Assembly (NCBI RefSeq): GCF_963662255.1
Contig: NC_085067.1
Location: 8,708,148 to 8,772,147, forward strand
DNA: 64,000 bases
Direction: 5' to 3'
Origin: Cinclus cinclus
Lineage: Eukaryota > Chordata > Aves > Passeriformes > Cinclidae
The position numbers and the translations under genes were made by a program. Each line of letters opens with the position of its first letter. The first letter of the stretch is position 1. Shown piece by piece: positions 1 through 10,592 of the stretch. The notes below the pieces were generated by a model. It did not search any database. It was not told the DNA's origin and saw nothing but the letters and a program-made list of their open reading frames with translations.

Positions 1-559
1 GTCATCATTTATCTTTACTGATCCTGCAATCTCCTCGTCACCTCTGCTTTCTCTCCTCCTTCAGCTACTCACTCTTCTCTGTTTTGCAATCTTCTCAAGT
101 GGCATCTACAGCTGATATTTTATTACTGATGTGTGCCTTTTTCTAATCCTCCATTATTTGGGGCATATCCTTTGTTATCTGTGTTAGACTTTTCTGTGCC
201 CTGGGGATATTTATCACTAATTGATTCACATAAATGGGAAGGTAAACATTCATTTCTCTTAGAATACACATTTTACTTGCAGCGGGACAATCCCTGGAGC
301 TTTTATTCTTACTTTCTTTCCTTTGTGGTGTTATGCATGACTGGTTGGAGTTAAATGGGATAAAGGTGATGTCTGCAGTGAGCTGAGCAGCGTATTCAGG
401 ATTTGTGTTTGTGCCTTTGTGCTCAGTGACCACACTGGGAGAAGTCACAGCTTCCACAGAAGTCAGTATTGGATGTACCTCCACCCCTCTGTGGGGAAAT
501 ATCCCCTGCCTGCCCTCAAAAGGGGCAGAGGGGCTGGCTGAGGCTTGGGGAGAAGAGAG
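1..559. other. Unique sequence, nothing recognised
   Basis: The first 110 bases are pyrimidine-rich. The rest is ordinary mixed-composition DNA with overlapping short open frames on both strands. I see no repeat, RNA gene or splice-bounded exon that I can support. Confidence 0.5.
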
Positions 560-890
560 GCCATCAGTTCTGTTCAACGTTTCCATTAACAACCTCAGTG
601 ATGGAATTGACAGTACACTTATGAAACCTGGAGGTGGCATCAGGCTAGGAGGGACTGCAAATGTATTGGACAGCAGAATGAGAATTCAAATGAGTTCTAC
701 AAACTGTAGAAATGGTTTGGGGGAGGAAAAAAGGGAATTAAATTAGGTACAAGTGCAAGGCACAAAACTTGGGTGGAATAATCAATGCAGGGTATGAGGA
801 AGAGGCAGGGGCTCTGCAGAAAGGGAAGTGGTGAGGAGAGGAAAATAAAGGCTGGACAAGAAGTTCATCGAGCGTCACCTTGGTGGGAAG
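560..890 (+). mobile_element. Decayed CR1 LINE fragment (3' part of reverse transcriptase)
   Basis: One frame near 570-660 reads FNVSINNLSDGIDSTL followed by RLGG. This matches the order of the CR1 reverse-transcriptase segment F-N-x-x-I-N-D-L ... ADDTKLGG. The acidic catalytic box is replaced by P-G-G-G, and further similarity (LGWNN for the usual LGRNN) needs a frame change, so the copy is dead. CR1 is the dominant avian non-LTR retrotransposon and is normally 5'-truncated. This piece covers an upstream part of the element rather than the usual 3' tail, and its downstream edge near 890 is approximate. Identification is from recalled family motifs. Confidence 0.65.
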
Positions 891-1966
891 GAAGAGCAAG
901 TACAGGTGGGACATCAAGTAAAAGGCTGCTTTGACAGCAGAAGTGATGCAGAGTGTGCAGCAGAAAAGCTTTTTGATGGTGAGCAGAGTTCAGCATGGGC
1001 TGAAGGTGCTGAGGAAGAGCATCTCCTAGGGATGAGACAGGCACAGGTGGGACAGCTGTGGGGCAGGAGGAGGCAGCAGGATGGCTCAGGATCCTTGAGC
1101 CCTGGTGCCTCTAGGATGTGCTTCTGGCCCTTGTGCCCCAGAGCTCCCTGTAGGGCCTGGGGGGGCAGAGGCCAGGGCTGGTTCAGGGCTGTGCAGAGCC
1201 CACAGCCCCCATGAGCCCCTGACAGCTCCAGAGCCCTCCCTGCTGCCACCCCTCTGCCCTGGCCGGGCTGTGCCCCTCAGCAGGGTTTGGTTCTGGGATG
1301 TGAGCATCAGATTGCCCTGGTCATGTGTGGAGCAGGCTGTAGGAACATGGGCTTTTCCATTGCTTTTTCCTCACTTCAGTAGACAGAACTGCGGTAAGAG
1401 GAGGATGTGATATTAACTATACCATTGGCCTTAAGGCTTTAGGTATCAAGGAGAGATTATTTCAGAGATCAAACTGAATGCTGATTTGAGGGAGTAGCTC
1501 ATCCCTTTGGAGTGCTCCGAAAGGAAAAGGGAACATTGTCAGTTCAATCTACTGTGGAATTTATAATATTAATGATCTGAAGAACACTTTAGGGATTTCT
1601 GTCAGATGTCTATTTTAATTTAAACTCTTGGGTGTTTAACTACCCAAAATATTGAGTTCTAGTCATTATAAAAACTAATAACTGGCTTATTTTGCTACTA
1701 ATTCAGAAACTGAGGTTAATTATCTATAGTGAAGGGATATGGTAGTAATCTAAACTCTACCTGAATAAGACACTGTGGTTAATTGATTCCCCATGAAATG
1801 ACAAAAGATTCCTTCAGAGAGAAAAGGTGTTTAGTATTCATGGCTTTCTCAGAAGTACTAGTGTTTGCTTCTCAGGAGAGTGGGTTTCTTCATTTTTTTT
1901 TTTGTTTGGCAGCATGATCAGCTATATTATATCTTCTTCTTATGATTATTACTGGTGTATTTTCAC
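891..1966. other. Unique sequence with a GC-rich patch
   Basis: A GC-rich stretch lies at about 1080-1290, with many CCTG/CAGG words but few CpGs, so it is not a convincing CpG island. The remainder is AT-rich unique DNA. No gene is supported. Confidence 0.45.
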
Positions 1967-2085
1967 AAAACAAACTAACAAACAGAAACAAAAACAAAAC
2001 AAAAAACAAAACAAAAACAAATACAAAACCAAACCAAAAAAATAAACCAAAAAACAAAACAAAACAAAAAAACTACCCCAAACCC
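1967..2085 (+). repeat. A-rich (CAAAA)n low-complexity tract
   Basis: About 120 bases consist almost entirely of CAAA, CAAAA and CAAAAA units with occasional T. It may be the expanded remains of a retroelement poly(A) tail, but no element body is recognisable upstream. Confidence 0.85.
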
Positions 2086-5000
2086 AGGACCCCTGGAGGA
2101 TTATGAATTTCCCAGGTGAGAGCCCATGTGCTGCACCTGTACCAGGTGCTTACAGAAGCCCCTTCCCCCACTGCATTGGTGGCACTGCTTGATGCCCAGT
2201 CCAAGGAGGGGGTTTGCACCTATGAACCTGGTGTCTGTGTTTGACCTGGACACAGGGATGCTTCCAGAGCTGTGTTTGGGTGTAAGCACAGCTGATTTTC
2301 CAAAATCACAGAGCACATAAAGCCTGGAGCTGAAATTGGTTCCTTGCTCTTTCTCCTGTCTCTTCTCTGTTCTGCCATTCCCTTTCTCAAGGGCTCTGAA
2401 TCTGCTCACTCTGCCACTAGTGTAATTAATGCTATAGATGACAGTATAATATTGGCTTTTGCATTCATAGATTATCTTTTTTCATCACAAATATTTTGAT
2501 ATGGTACAATTTATACTTACTTCTAACTGCTTTTGTATAGTATAATCTGTCAGTTTATGTATACCCTGTATCGTTTATATGAATAGTAGTGTGATAAATA
2601 CATCATAGGCTTTAGCAAAATGTTAAAATAGAGATTAAAATACCTCCATGTAACCAACTTAGAGAATGGTGTAAAGTAATTATTTTTCCTACATCTGTGG
2701 ACTGGCCTCTCCAAGTGATAAGATAACAGTGACAGAAACCAGAGCATAAGCATCCAGGAAGGATTTATCCACTCCTTGCTATCAGGGAGTATGAAACAAC
2801 AGGATGGAAACACAGGAAGAAATAAAATATATTAACCTAATCTACAGAATGTCCTGCAGACAACTCAGAGGTTAAAACCAAACAAGAGAGTTCCTGGAAC
2901 ATCAAAAACTCAAAGGAATATTTGAATAATACATAAACTCATGAATATGCATGTACCCTCAGCAATGTAACAGTATATAGAGAATGATGTTTTAATTGAT
3001 GCTGTGTTCTTTGGCTAATTGCCAGAACCACCCCAGCCCTGGATATCTGTGTCCCTTGTTGTATCCCTCTTTAAACTTTTAAAATTCTAAATCATGAACT
3101 GTGTGTTTCACATTTAATAAAAATTACTTTCTAAGCCAACTGCAAGCAGCTGAAAAAATTAATTTAAACTTCCCCTAAAGTGTATTTGTCAACGTCTGCT
3201 GTTGTAATTCATTGCATTGTATCCTAGCAGCCCCTGAACATGGCAGTGTCAGAACTCTGGTGATGTAGTGCAGTCTCCATGTATCATATATCATGAGAAC
3301 AGTTTCAACTTGGATGATATATGAAGCCAGCCTGGGAAGGATTTTTAAAATAGACCTAAATTTCAAGATTTTTTTGTTTAGCTTTGAGTTTTCGAAGGCT
3401 TCACCTGGAGCATTTACTGAACATTTAAATATTTTTTCCCTTGCCAGGTAGGAGTTAGCAATGGCAATTAACCTCAAAGGGCTTTGTAGATTGGCTGTTC
3501 AAATTGCAAAGGTAATGTGTGTGCATCACTATTTGCTTGGTTTATTTTGCAATGCTGGTTGTGTTTAAAACAAAATACTAGGTGTGATTGCAGCCTAAAT
3601 TGGGCAACATAAAGTTTGGGAGGGCTTTTGGGCAATGGGATGGTGTATGGAGGTATGATAGGCATGGGGGTCCTCCACTGCATGGGATAAACCTCCCATT
3701 TGAGTCCTGGGTGCAGTGTGGGGCACCAGGCTTTTGTTATAAGAACAGCTTTGTAGGGAATGTGTTGGGTGGTGTACCTGGGAGTAACTGAATGCTGAGA
3801 GAGCAGAAGAGAAGAAACAGCTGAGAACAAAAGCTGGAATGGGTAGGCCAAGAGCACATAAATATGAGGGCAAGAATGGCAGGAAAAGGGAAGAAGAACT
3901 GGAAATGAAAATGGGAATGACCATTGATCTTTGTTTACAGACATGATCTGTTACCAGGGCAGGTCAGGACTTTCTCTTGAAACAGATCTTCAGTGCAAAC
4001 TTTAGAAAAAATAAAATAGAGACATAAGCTGAGACAAGCTACCCCCTCTCCTTCCTACTTCATATAAAAATACAACTCTTCTTGTCTCTCACCTTCTTCT
4101 TCTGAGTTTTCTGCTCTTTCTTTGACAAAGAGGTCCCAAATTCCAGCCAGATTTTTTCTTACCTGTGAAGTGGTGAAAGGTGAGTGTGAGATGCACTTTG
4201 TGCTGCTGTTCTGCATCAATGGGAAGCAGGTCTTGCACTTTTGAAAGCACCTGCCTTTGGTTGTCACGGCTGTGGTAGAAAAAACTCTGGGTGTGCAAGG
4301 GAGCATTTAAAGTGTTATCTAACAGTAGTAAAGATCTGGCCCAGCTCAATGTTCCAACTTAATTACCAGGAAAATGCTATGCATTATACATTATGAAGAT
4401 TTAAATCATTTAACAAGCCTTGTGTGATTATTTTTTTTTTATTACTGCCCTTTTAAAAGTTTTTGTTTGAAAGGACAAGAGCAATAAAAGCATGGGCTCC
4501 TGGCGGGGTGGTCACCTCAGTTTACACAGGACATGGCACACTTTTCATTAGGAGAGATAGAATGAAGTAGTTCATTCTGCTGATCACTAAACCTGGGGGA
4601 AGGAAGGACAGAAACCCCTTTGTAGGCAGCCTGTTTGTGCACAAACTTCAGCAGATTCGGTGTGCAGGATGCTCAGAGCCCAGGGAATTGGCTGTGCTGT
4701 GGGAACTCCTGTCATGGATTGGAGTTAGTGGCTGCTTGTTGTGGCTTATTTTTAGATGTCATGGTACAGCTGCACCTGAAGAAACAGCTGTAAGGGAGGA
4801 AGAAAGGGGAAATGTTCTAGGCTGAAAGAGCAAATGGAGCAAAGAGGTAAATGCTGGGTTAGTTAAAAACGTGGTGCTTCAGTTTTTTTCTAAACTGCTC
4901 CCCTTATTAGGGGCCATTTGCTGTTTGCACTTCTTGGGCCTGAAGCTGCAATGGTGTCCTCGGTTCTCAGGCTGGAAAAGGATTGTTTTGTCTAAATACA

Positions 5001-5541
5001 CCGTGAAGAGAATCTGCAAACACTTTATATGAAGTTCAGAGTTATATACTAATGCAGTACAGAATCTGGAGGATATTAAAGCTAAAACTGAAGTCATCAG
5101 TTTGATGAAAAAATAAATCTGACTCTGGTACCTGAAACAGTGAATACCGTAGCGTGATGTGGTGTGTATCAGTAGTGCAGCTCAGACTCTGCTTACTCAA
5201 AGGCTGTGAGGAGCTGAGTACCTACTGGAGTCCAGCTCCCTCCATAGCCCTTCCTGGAGTTTCCCTCCCTGCTGCCTCCCCACCCCAGCCCTGCTCCCTG
5301 CATGGCAGAGGAGGGAGCTGCAACACAAACCCCTGGAGAAGGCTCCGAGTGGGGGACAAGGGAGCTCATCCCTTCTCCCTGGGCAGGTGGTGCCAGCCTG
5401 GGAGATGTGAGGGGCTGTAAATAAACCTGTCCCAGCACTAGTTTCTGTGTCACAGATGCTCCTACATAGCAACAATGTGCACTCCTGACGGGCTCAGAAC
5501 ACCACTCTGCTGAGCAACACCCTGCACGAAATCTGGGTTTG
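2086..5541. other. Unique sequence, no gene recognised
   Basis: AT-rich DNA at about 2430-3140 alternates with more GC-rich DNA at 5220-5420. A T10 run sits at 4431-4440. All open frames are short (156 codons or fewer), overlap on both strands and show no known motif. Confidence 0.45.
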
Positions 5542-6195
5542 TGTCTTGGTTTGAAAGACAGGTATCTGCTAAGAAAGGCAGGAGCCTCTCTTGAAATGGA
5601 AAATGTAAACCCCCTCCCTCCGAATCATTATAATCTTGAAGTTAAGGGGCTCTCAGGCAAAGATAGGGGAATAGGAATAGGAGTTCCTTACTAGGAAAAA
5701 TTAAAATAGAAATACAGTATTACAAAAAACCCCCCCAAAACACTGGCAGAATCAGAATCCAACCTGACACACCATCAGTCAGTCCGGGTGTTGGGAGCAG
5801 TCCCATGAAATGGTGGCTGCATCCTCCTGCAGTGACAGATGTGGTTCAGTTGAGGAACTGATCCTGTAGAAGGTGCAGTTTTCCTCTGAAGGTCCAGTGA
5901 TGTTATAGAAGGGTCTGGTTTTCCTCTGGGATCCAGTGGAAAAAGGCTGCTCTAATGTTCCAAAGCTCAGATTTTACCCAGCTAGGAAATGCTTGGCTCC
6001 TCCCCAGGGGTGGAGAATCTCCCAATGGGATGATGGAATTTTATCAGTCCTGCAGTGGGACTCAATGGCCCATTAACAGGAGATATCTCCTGGAGAGAGG
6101 ATGGGTTGTGGAAAAGCTAAAGAACACTGTCCCAGCTGGCTTAACAGCTGTGATAGACACACTGCTGGTCACATCCTGTATTGCAACCCAAGACA
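5542..6195 (-). mobile_element. Solo ERVL-like LTR, full length (about 654 bp)
   Basis: The segment begins TGTCTTGGTTTGAAAGACAG and ends in CAACCCAAGACA, giving TGTC...GACA termini of the retroviral TG...CA type. The same 5' part recurs at 63720, including the stretch with CTCTCAGGCAAAGATA, so it is a dispersed family. Minus-strand transcription is favoured because the complement of 5967-5985 holds a TATA-like GGTAAAATC, and it is followed downstream on that strand by a T-rich and AGTAA-containing segment. No gag/pol sequence flanks it, consistent with a solo LTR left by recombination. I see no clear target-site duplication: flanks GTTTG and ATTAG differ. Family placement is from memory of songbird LTRs. 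Confidence 0.75.
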
Positions 6196-8305
6196 ATTAG
6201 ACATGAATCAAAGGTATGATATGTGTCTCTCTAGGCCATAAAGTGCTAATTCCTTCTGCTGCAATCGCCTAGTTTAGTGTGTGAGCCTTTCTGCACTTCT
6301 CTGTGCAGTAATCTGGGCCTACAGAATGTACAGGTTTGGTGAGTAGAGGTTTTTTCTTCTTCCACCCTTGTAATTAGATACTGTCTAAGCACTTGTACTT
6401 TGCTCTTCAACACCATTTTGGAAGTAGTTTTTTAGGGGGTTTTTGTTTCTGTGAACCTTAGTATTTTCAGTATACTGACAAATAGTCAATTCTCTGCCTC
6501 CTGGGTGAGAGGAACATTTCTCATGCCTCCTGTGGCTTACATGGTGTATAAGTTTGATTTGCTGAGTCAGTGATAAATCATCAATTCTCACCCTTTTCCC
6601 TGTGCCCCCCAGCAGGGAGCTGTTACAGTGGTGCTGGATAAATTGGCCCCAGTGCTAAACCCATTGCAGGTCAGCAAACCCATGGTTGAAGTACCTCTGC
6701 AACAGAACAAAGAAGAAGCAGAGCCGCATTAGCAATGAATTCATTAAACATTTGCATTTGCATGGAAATCTGATGCTATTTCATCTAATCAAAGATTGTA
6801 CTTGGTTTCCCCAAAGTCTTACATCTCAATCTGTAACTGACACACTGTGAAATATCTGAAATCCACTTGAAAGCCCATGGGATCACTGCTGAATTCCACA
6901 GCCTTTTAACATATGCAATTACACTGAGATACACAGAAATTACTGACTTTATTTCACAGGCTTTTCTGCTAGTTCTGTAGAAGGCATATTTGCACCAAGC
7001 GAAGAATTTTAATTCTCACCCATAAGACTCTTTGTTCGTTTTTGCCAATAACTTTTAAGACTGTCTGCAGTTTCATGGGCTGTGTATACACATCCAATAC
7101 TGTGACTTAAGTGTTTCCAGATTTTCTAGCTTATTGCTTAAAAAATAGAGTAAAAAATACTTTTGTGAAAAATTTGTTACTTCTAACATTTTTAGTTAGC
7201 ATAAGTCTCCAGAGTCTGCCTTGTGAAATATGTGTTTCTAAGATACTCTAGGCTCTGGAAATAACCTCTTCTGTTGAACTCTGGTCTCCAAAGCTCAACA
7301 TCTGCCTTTGCAGACAGAGCTGGCGCTGAGTTACTCCTACTCACCCTGTTATCCCTCCTGTATTCTCTGCATCACCTCCACTGAAGGGCATCTCGGCTGG
7401 GAATTCTGGGTGCTGCTCCTGGGCCAGCAGCATCAGCCCCCCAGGTGAAATGAGCCTGAACAAGTTGGGAGAGACTGTTCAGATCTGTTCCCTGCACACT
7501 GAGAGGAACAAAGAGGGAAGCCAGCATTCATCACTCAAAAGATAAACATTTGACAGCACAGCTTGACTATGTCAGGAACACTTCTGTTTTAATAGTATGC
7601 CTGCAAGCTTTCAAAACAAGTGTTTACCTGTCACAATAAACATTTATGAGTGAAGTACACAAAACACACTAAACTTGGAGCTGGCAAGCTTCCAGAAATG
7701 CCATGTGCAGTTAAACTCTTGAGCTTGTCATTCCATCCAGCATAAATCTCTTCAGTTGTCTTCTCTCTTCTTCAGTGTGTACGGTGGGACTCTCCCGACT
7801 GCTTTGGAGACATCTGTCTTGGATGCATGCAGAATCCTGGGAAGTGCAGCAAGTGCCTCGAGCTGACAGGCACATTAAGACCTAACTCTAAAACAGCTGC
7901 AATTAACTCACTAATGACTCCTGGTGAGACTGGGTGTCTTATTGGTAAATAGGAGCTCAAAGTGGAAATGTGGAGCAGAGCACATGGGGCTTCACTTAGG
8001 TGTTGGATCAGACCTCAAATTTGGATTTTCTGGTGACTTAAGAGGAATAAAGAGTCAGATCTAGAGGTTGGCCTTGCCCGGACTTGAGTCTGACACAAGA
8101 GAAGGTCATAAGTTTGCTTGGCTGGAGTTTCGTTTGACCATGCCAAACAATGAGAATTCCTACTTTTTCAGAGATGTTATTTAACTTTGTAGGATTGCTT
8201 GCCAAGTCTAACACTGTGCAGCATACTGGAAAAATAGCTAAAGTCAATAAATACAGCCCATAAAAATAAAGTCTGGCACAAGGTTTGCACAGGAAACAAT
8301 TACGT
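6196..8305. other. Unique AT-rich sequence, possible regulatory block
   Basis: No gene or repeat is recognised. The part at about 6720-7200 is AT-rich and has low repeat content. It carries two overlapping octamer motifs at 6750-6763 and an ATCAAAG motif at 6788-6794, so it could be a conserved noncoding element. This is inference only. Confidence 0.4.
6750..6763 (+). promoter_or_regulatory. Two overlapping POU octamer motifs
   Basis: ATTTGCATTTGCAT contains two perfect ATTTGCAT octamers sharing two bases. POU/Oct proteins bind this motif. A TCF/LEF-like ATCAAAG lies 25 bases downstream. The motifs are certain; binding is unproven. Confidence 0.3.
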
Positions 8306-8355
8306 CTTGCTTTTATTTTCTTTTTTTTTTTCTTTTTTTTTTCTTTTTTTTTTTT
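8306..8355. repeat. T-rich low-complexity tract
   Basis: Three runs of 10-14 T are separated by single C bases. On the complement this resembles a degraded poly(A) tail, but no retroelement body is recognised beside it. Confidence 0.85.
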
Positions 8356-10569
8356 AAGGCCATTTCACATTTCAAGAGCTTAAGGAAAAGCTAGGAGACC
8401 AAGGGGAATTTCCTCCTGTATATACATTCTATTGTATATACATGTGTGTTTAATGTTTCGGGGCATTTTTTGCATTTTTACATTTTAATGTATTATTTTT
8501 GTTACAGAGGGAAGTACAGGACAGTTTCAGCTGGCCAGATAATGTCATCTGACCAGAATGGACAGGTTAAAAAGTCTGCCTAATGCTGGGGGAACAACAG
8601 CTGAAATGTGAATTAGGAACATCAGCCTTGGGGCTCCTGGGTTTGGATTGGGTCTCTTGCATTCTGTAAAACACTTTGAAACCAAAACAATGCGGCTTAT
8701 ACAGGAAACACTTCTTGAGATGGCAGAGTCAGTTCTACAGCACTTTTTAAGTCTGAGTGGAGTGGTTTTGGACTTTGTTAAGGAATCCTGGTGTGCTGTG
8801 GAATTGTTGGTACAAACCAACACCAGCAGCACCTCCCTCCTGGGCACCACTTGGGACTGCAGATCAGCTTCTCATGACTCCTGGCTTGCAGGTGAGCACT
8901 GCAAGCTCCAGCCAGACGACTTTCTCCCATGGTCTGTGCCTTCTCACAATAGCAATCCTCCATTCCCTCAGTCCTTGGGTGCTTTCCTGATCCAAAGGAT
9001 GCCCAAGGCTGCTGTTGGCAGCCCCTTGCTGTCAGCCTGGGTGGCCTTCTGCTTTGACTCCCATGCAACATTTCAAAGGGCCTAATTTTTGTTCTAGTGC
9101 AGAATGTAAAAGGGTTTCAACATCTCCATTTGAAAAACAAAAATTCCAGTGTTCGTACTCTCCATTTTCCTTCAAAGAGCACAGTGAGAAAAGGGAAGGA
9201 CTGCCCTTGTTCATTCCTGGCAAGTCCAATCCAGAGCTGTGTAAAAATGCTAATATGCTGTGTAAAAATGTCTAAAAAAGGACCTTTCTTCCAATAAATG
9301 CCCATTTAATAAATAAAAGAGAAACAATTGAAGTCTGCAGTAATAGAACAATTATGTGCTGTTGTGCATTCCAGCTGGCTGCACACTGAACAGCTCTTAC
9401 AAATTGCTGGAAACACAGCAGCACACGGATCCGATACATTTCAGGACAGTCATTATGATGAAGAAATACCATGTGTCAATCTGCTGATGCCCTGTGAGGG
9501 CATTCTGCTCCTAAAATCTGTTAATTACTGTTCTGGGGCTAACGTGTGCCCCCAGCCTGCCGTGTGTGAGAGGGAGAGCACTGGGAGCAGGAGCCCTGTG
9601 TGATGTTCATTAACACCCACAGCCTCTGCTCTTTCCTCTGCTCAGCTCCAGAGAGAAGGAGGCTGGGCAGGGGGGCTGCCAGGAGGCAAGGAGCCCACAG
9701 GTGACCATCTCTTGTATTAGCCAGGAAATGCAGCAACTTGGAATGTGGCGTTCTCTGATTTGGGGGGGTGAGGAGAAATACTGGGATTCCCCCACTTTTT
9801 CTTTTCCTGTTCCCTCTTTTCTTCTGCTATGTGCCATACCACAAGCAACTGAGCTTGTACCCTCATCCTTCACACGTGCTGGGCCTTCCTTCTGCTCTTG
9901 TGACTGAGCTGCACCATGGAGCAGGGACCAGAGGAGCAGACCTGCTCCATGTGCACCTTGGATTGATTTCTTTGGACCTAGTCTGGGAGTTCTTTGATCG
10001 GGGGAGATCTGAATGCAGAGCTGAGGTAGAAGGGGGACACACAGAAAGGACAACAAAAAGTCAAGGAAGGCAAAAAGCCAATGGTTGCTGGGCCTGTGAG
10101 CCCCACATGCTCTCTCCTCACAGCTCTCTTGGATATTTGCCTGTGTTGGTTTTCCAAGGGCAGTGAGGAGGACGAGATGGCTCTGAAATGTCTTCTGTGT
10201 GTGTGCAGCCCACAGCGGCCAGCAAAGCACATCACCTGCCAGTGTCATTGGGCAAGGCTTTGGGGTCAGGGTTGGCGCCTCTGGAGCCTCCAACAAAGAG
10301 TAACTGGATCCAATCTGCACCCAAAAGCAGCATCGAACTGAGCAAGCTGCTAATTCACTGCCTACCCTCCTGTCCTGCAGGTTCAGGATTTTAATCAGTG
10401 TCTCAATGCTAATGGAACCATTTGATGGACATTTTTTGATGTAAAACCAGGAGAAATGTGTCAGAAGAATTGTGGTATGGTAATGGCACAAGGGCTTAGG
10501 GTTCCGTGAGGTCCTTGCTTCGTTGATTCCATAATGATTTTTGGTCACTCAGTCACCGAAAAGGTCGGT
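8356..10569. other. Unique sequence with long overlapping open frames
   Basis: Two Pumilio-type TGTATATA motifs sit at 8417-8424 and 8433-8440. A plus-strand frame of 145 codons (8648-9085) and a minus-strand frame of 312 codons (9610-10548) are open, the latter the longest in the window. Neither shows a recognisable domain, signal peptide or family motif, and other frames are open over the same DNA. I do not call either a gene. Confidence 0.4.
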
Positions 10570-10592
10570 GGGGGGGGGGGGGGGGGGGGGGG
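10570..10592 (+). repeat. Uninterrupted 23-base G run
   Basis: The run lies between GGT and TGAGG. It could form a G-quadruplex on this strand. Homopolymer length is often mis-called in sequencing, so the exact count is doubtful. Confidence 0.9.

Noticed and set aside
405..746. 113-codon frame as a gene
   Set aside because: Its C-terminal half is the decayed CR1 reverse transcriptase and the start has no support.
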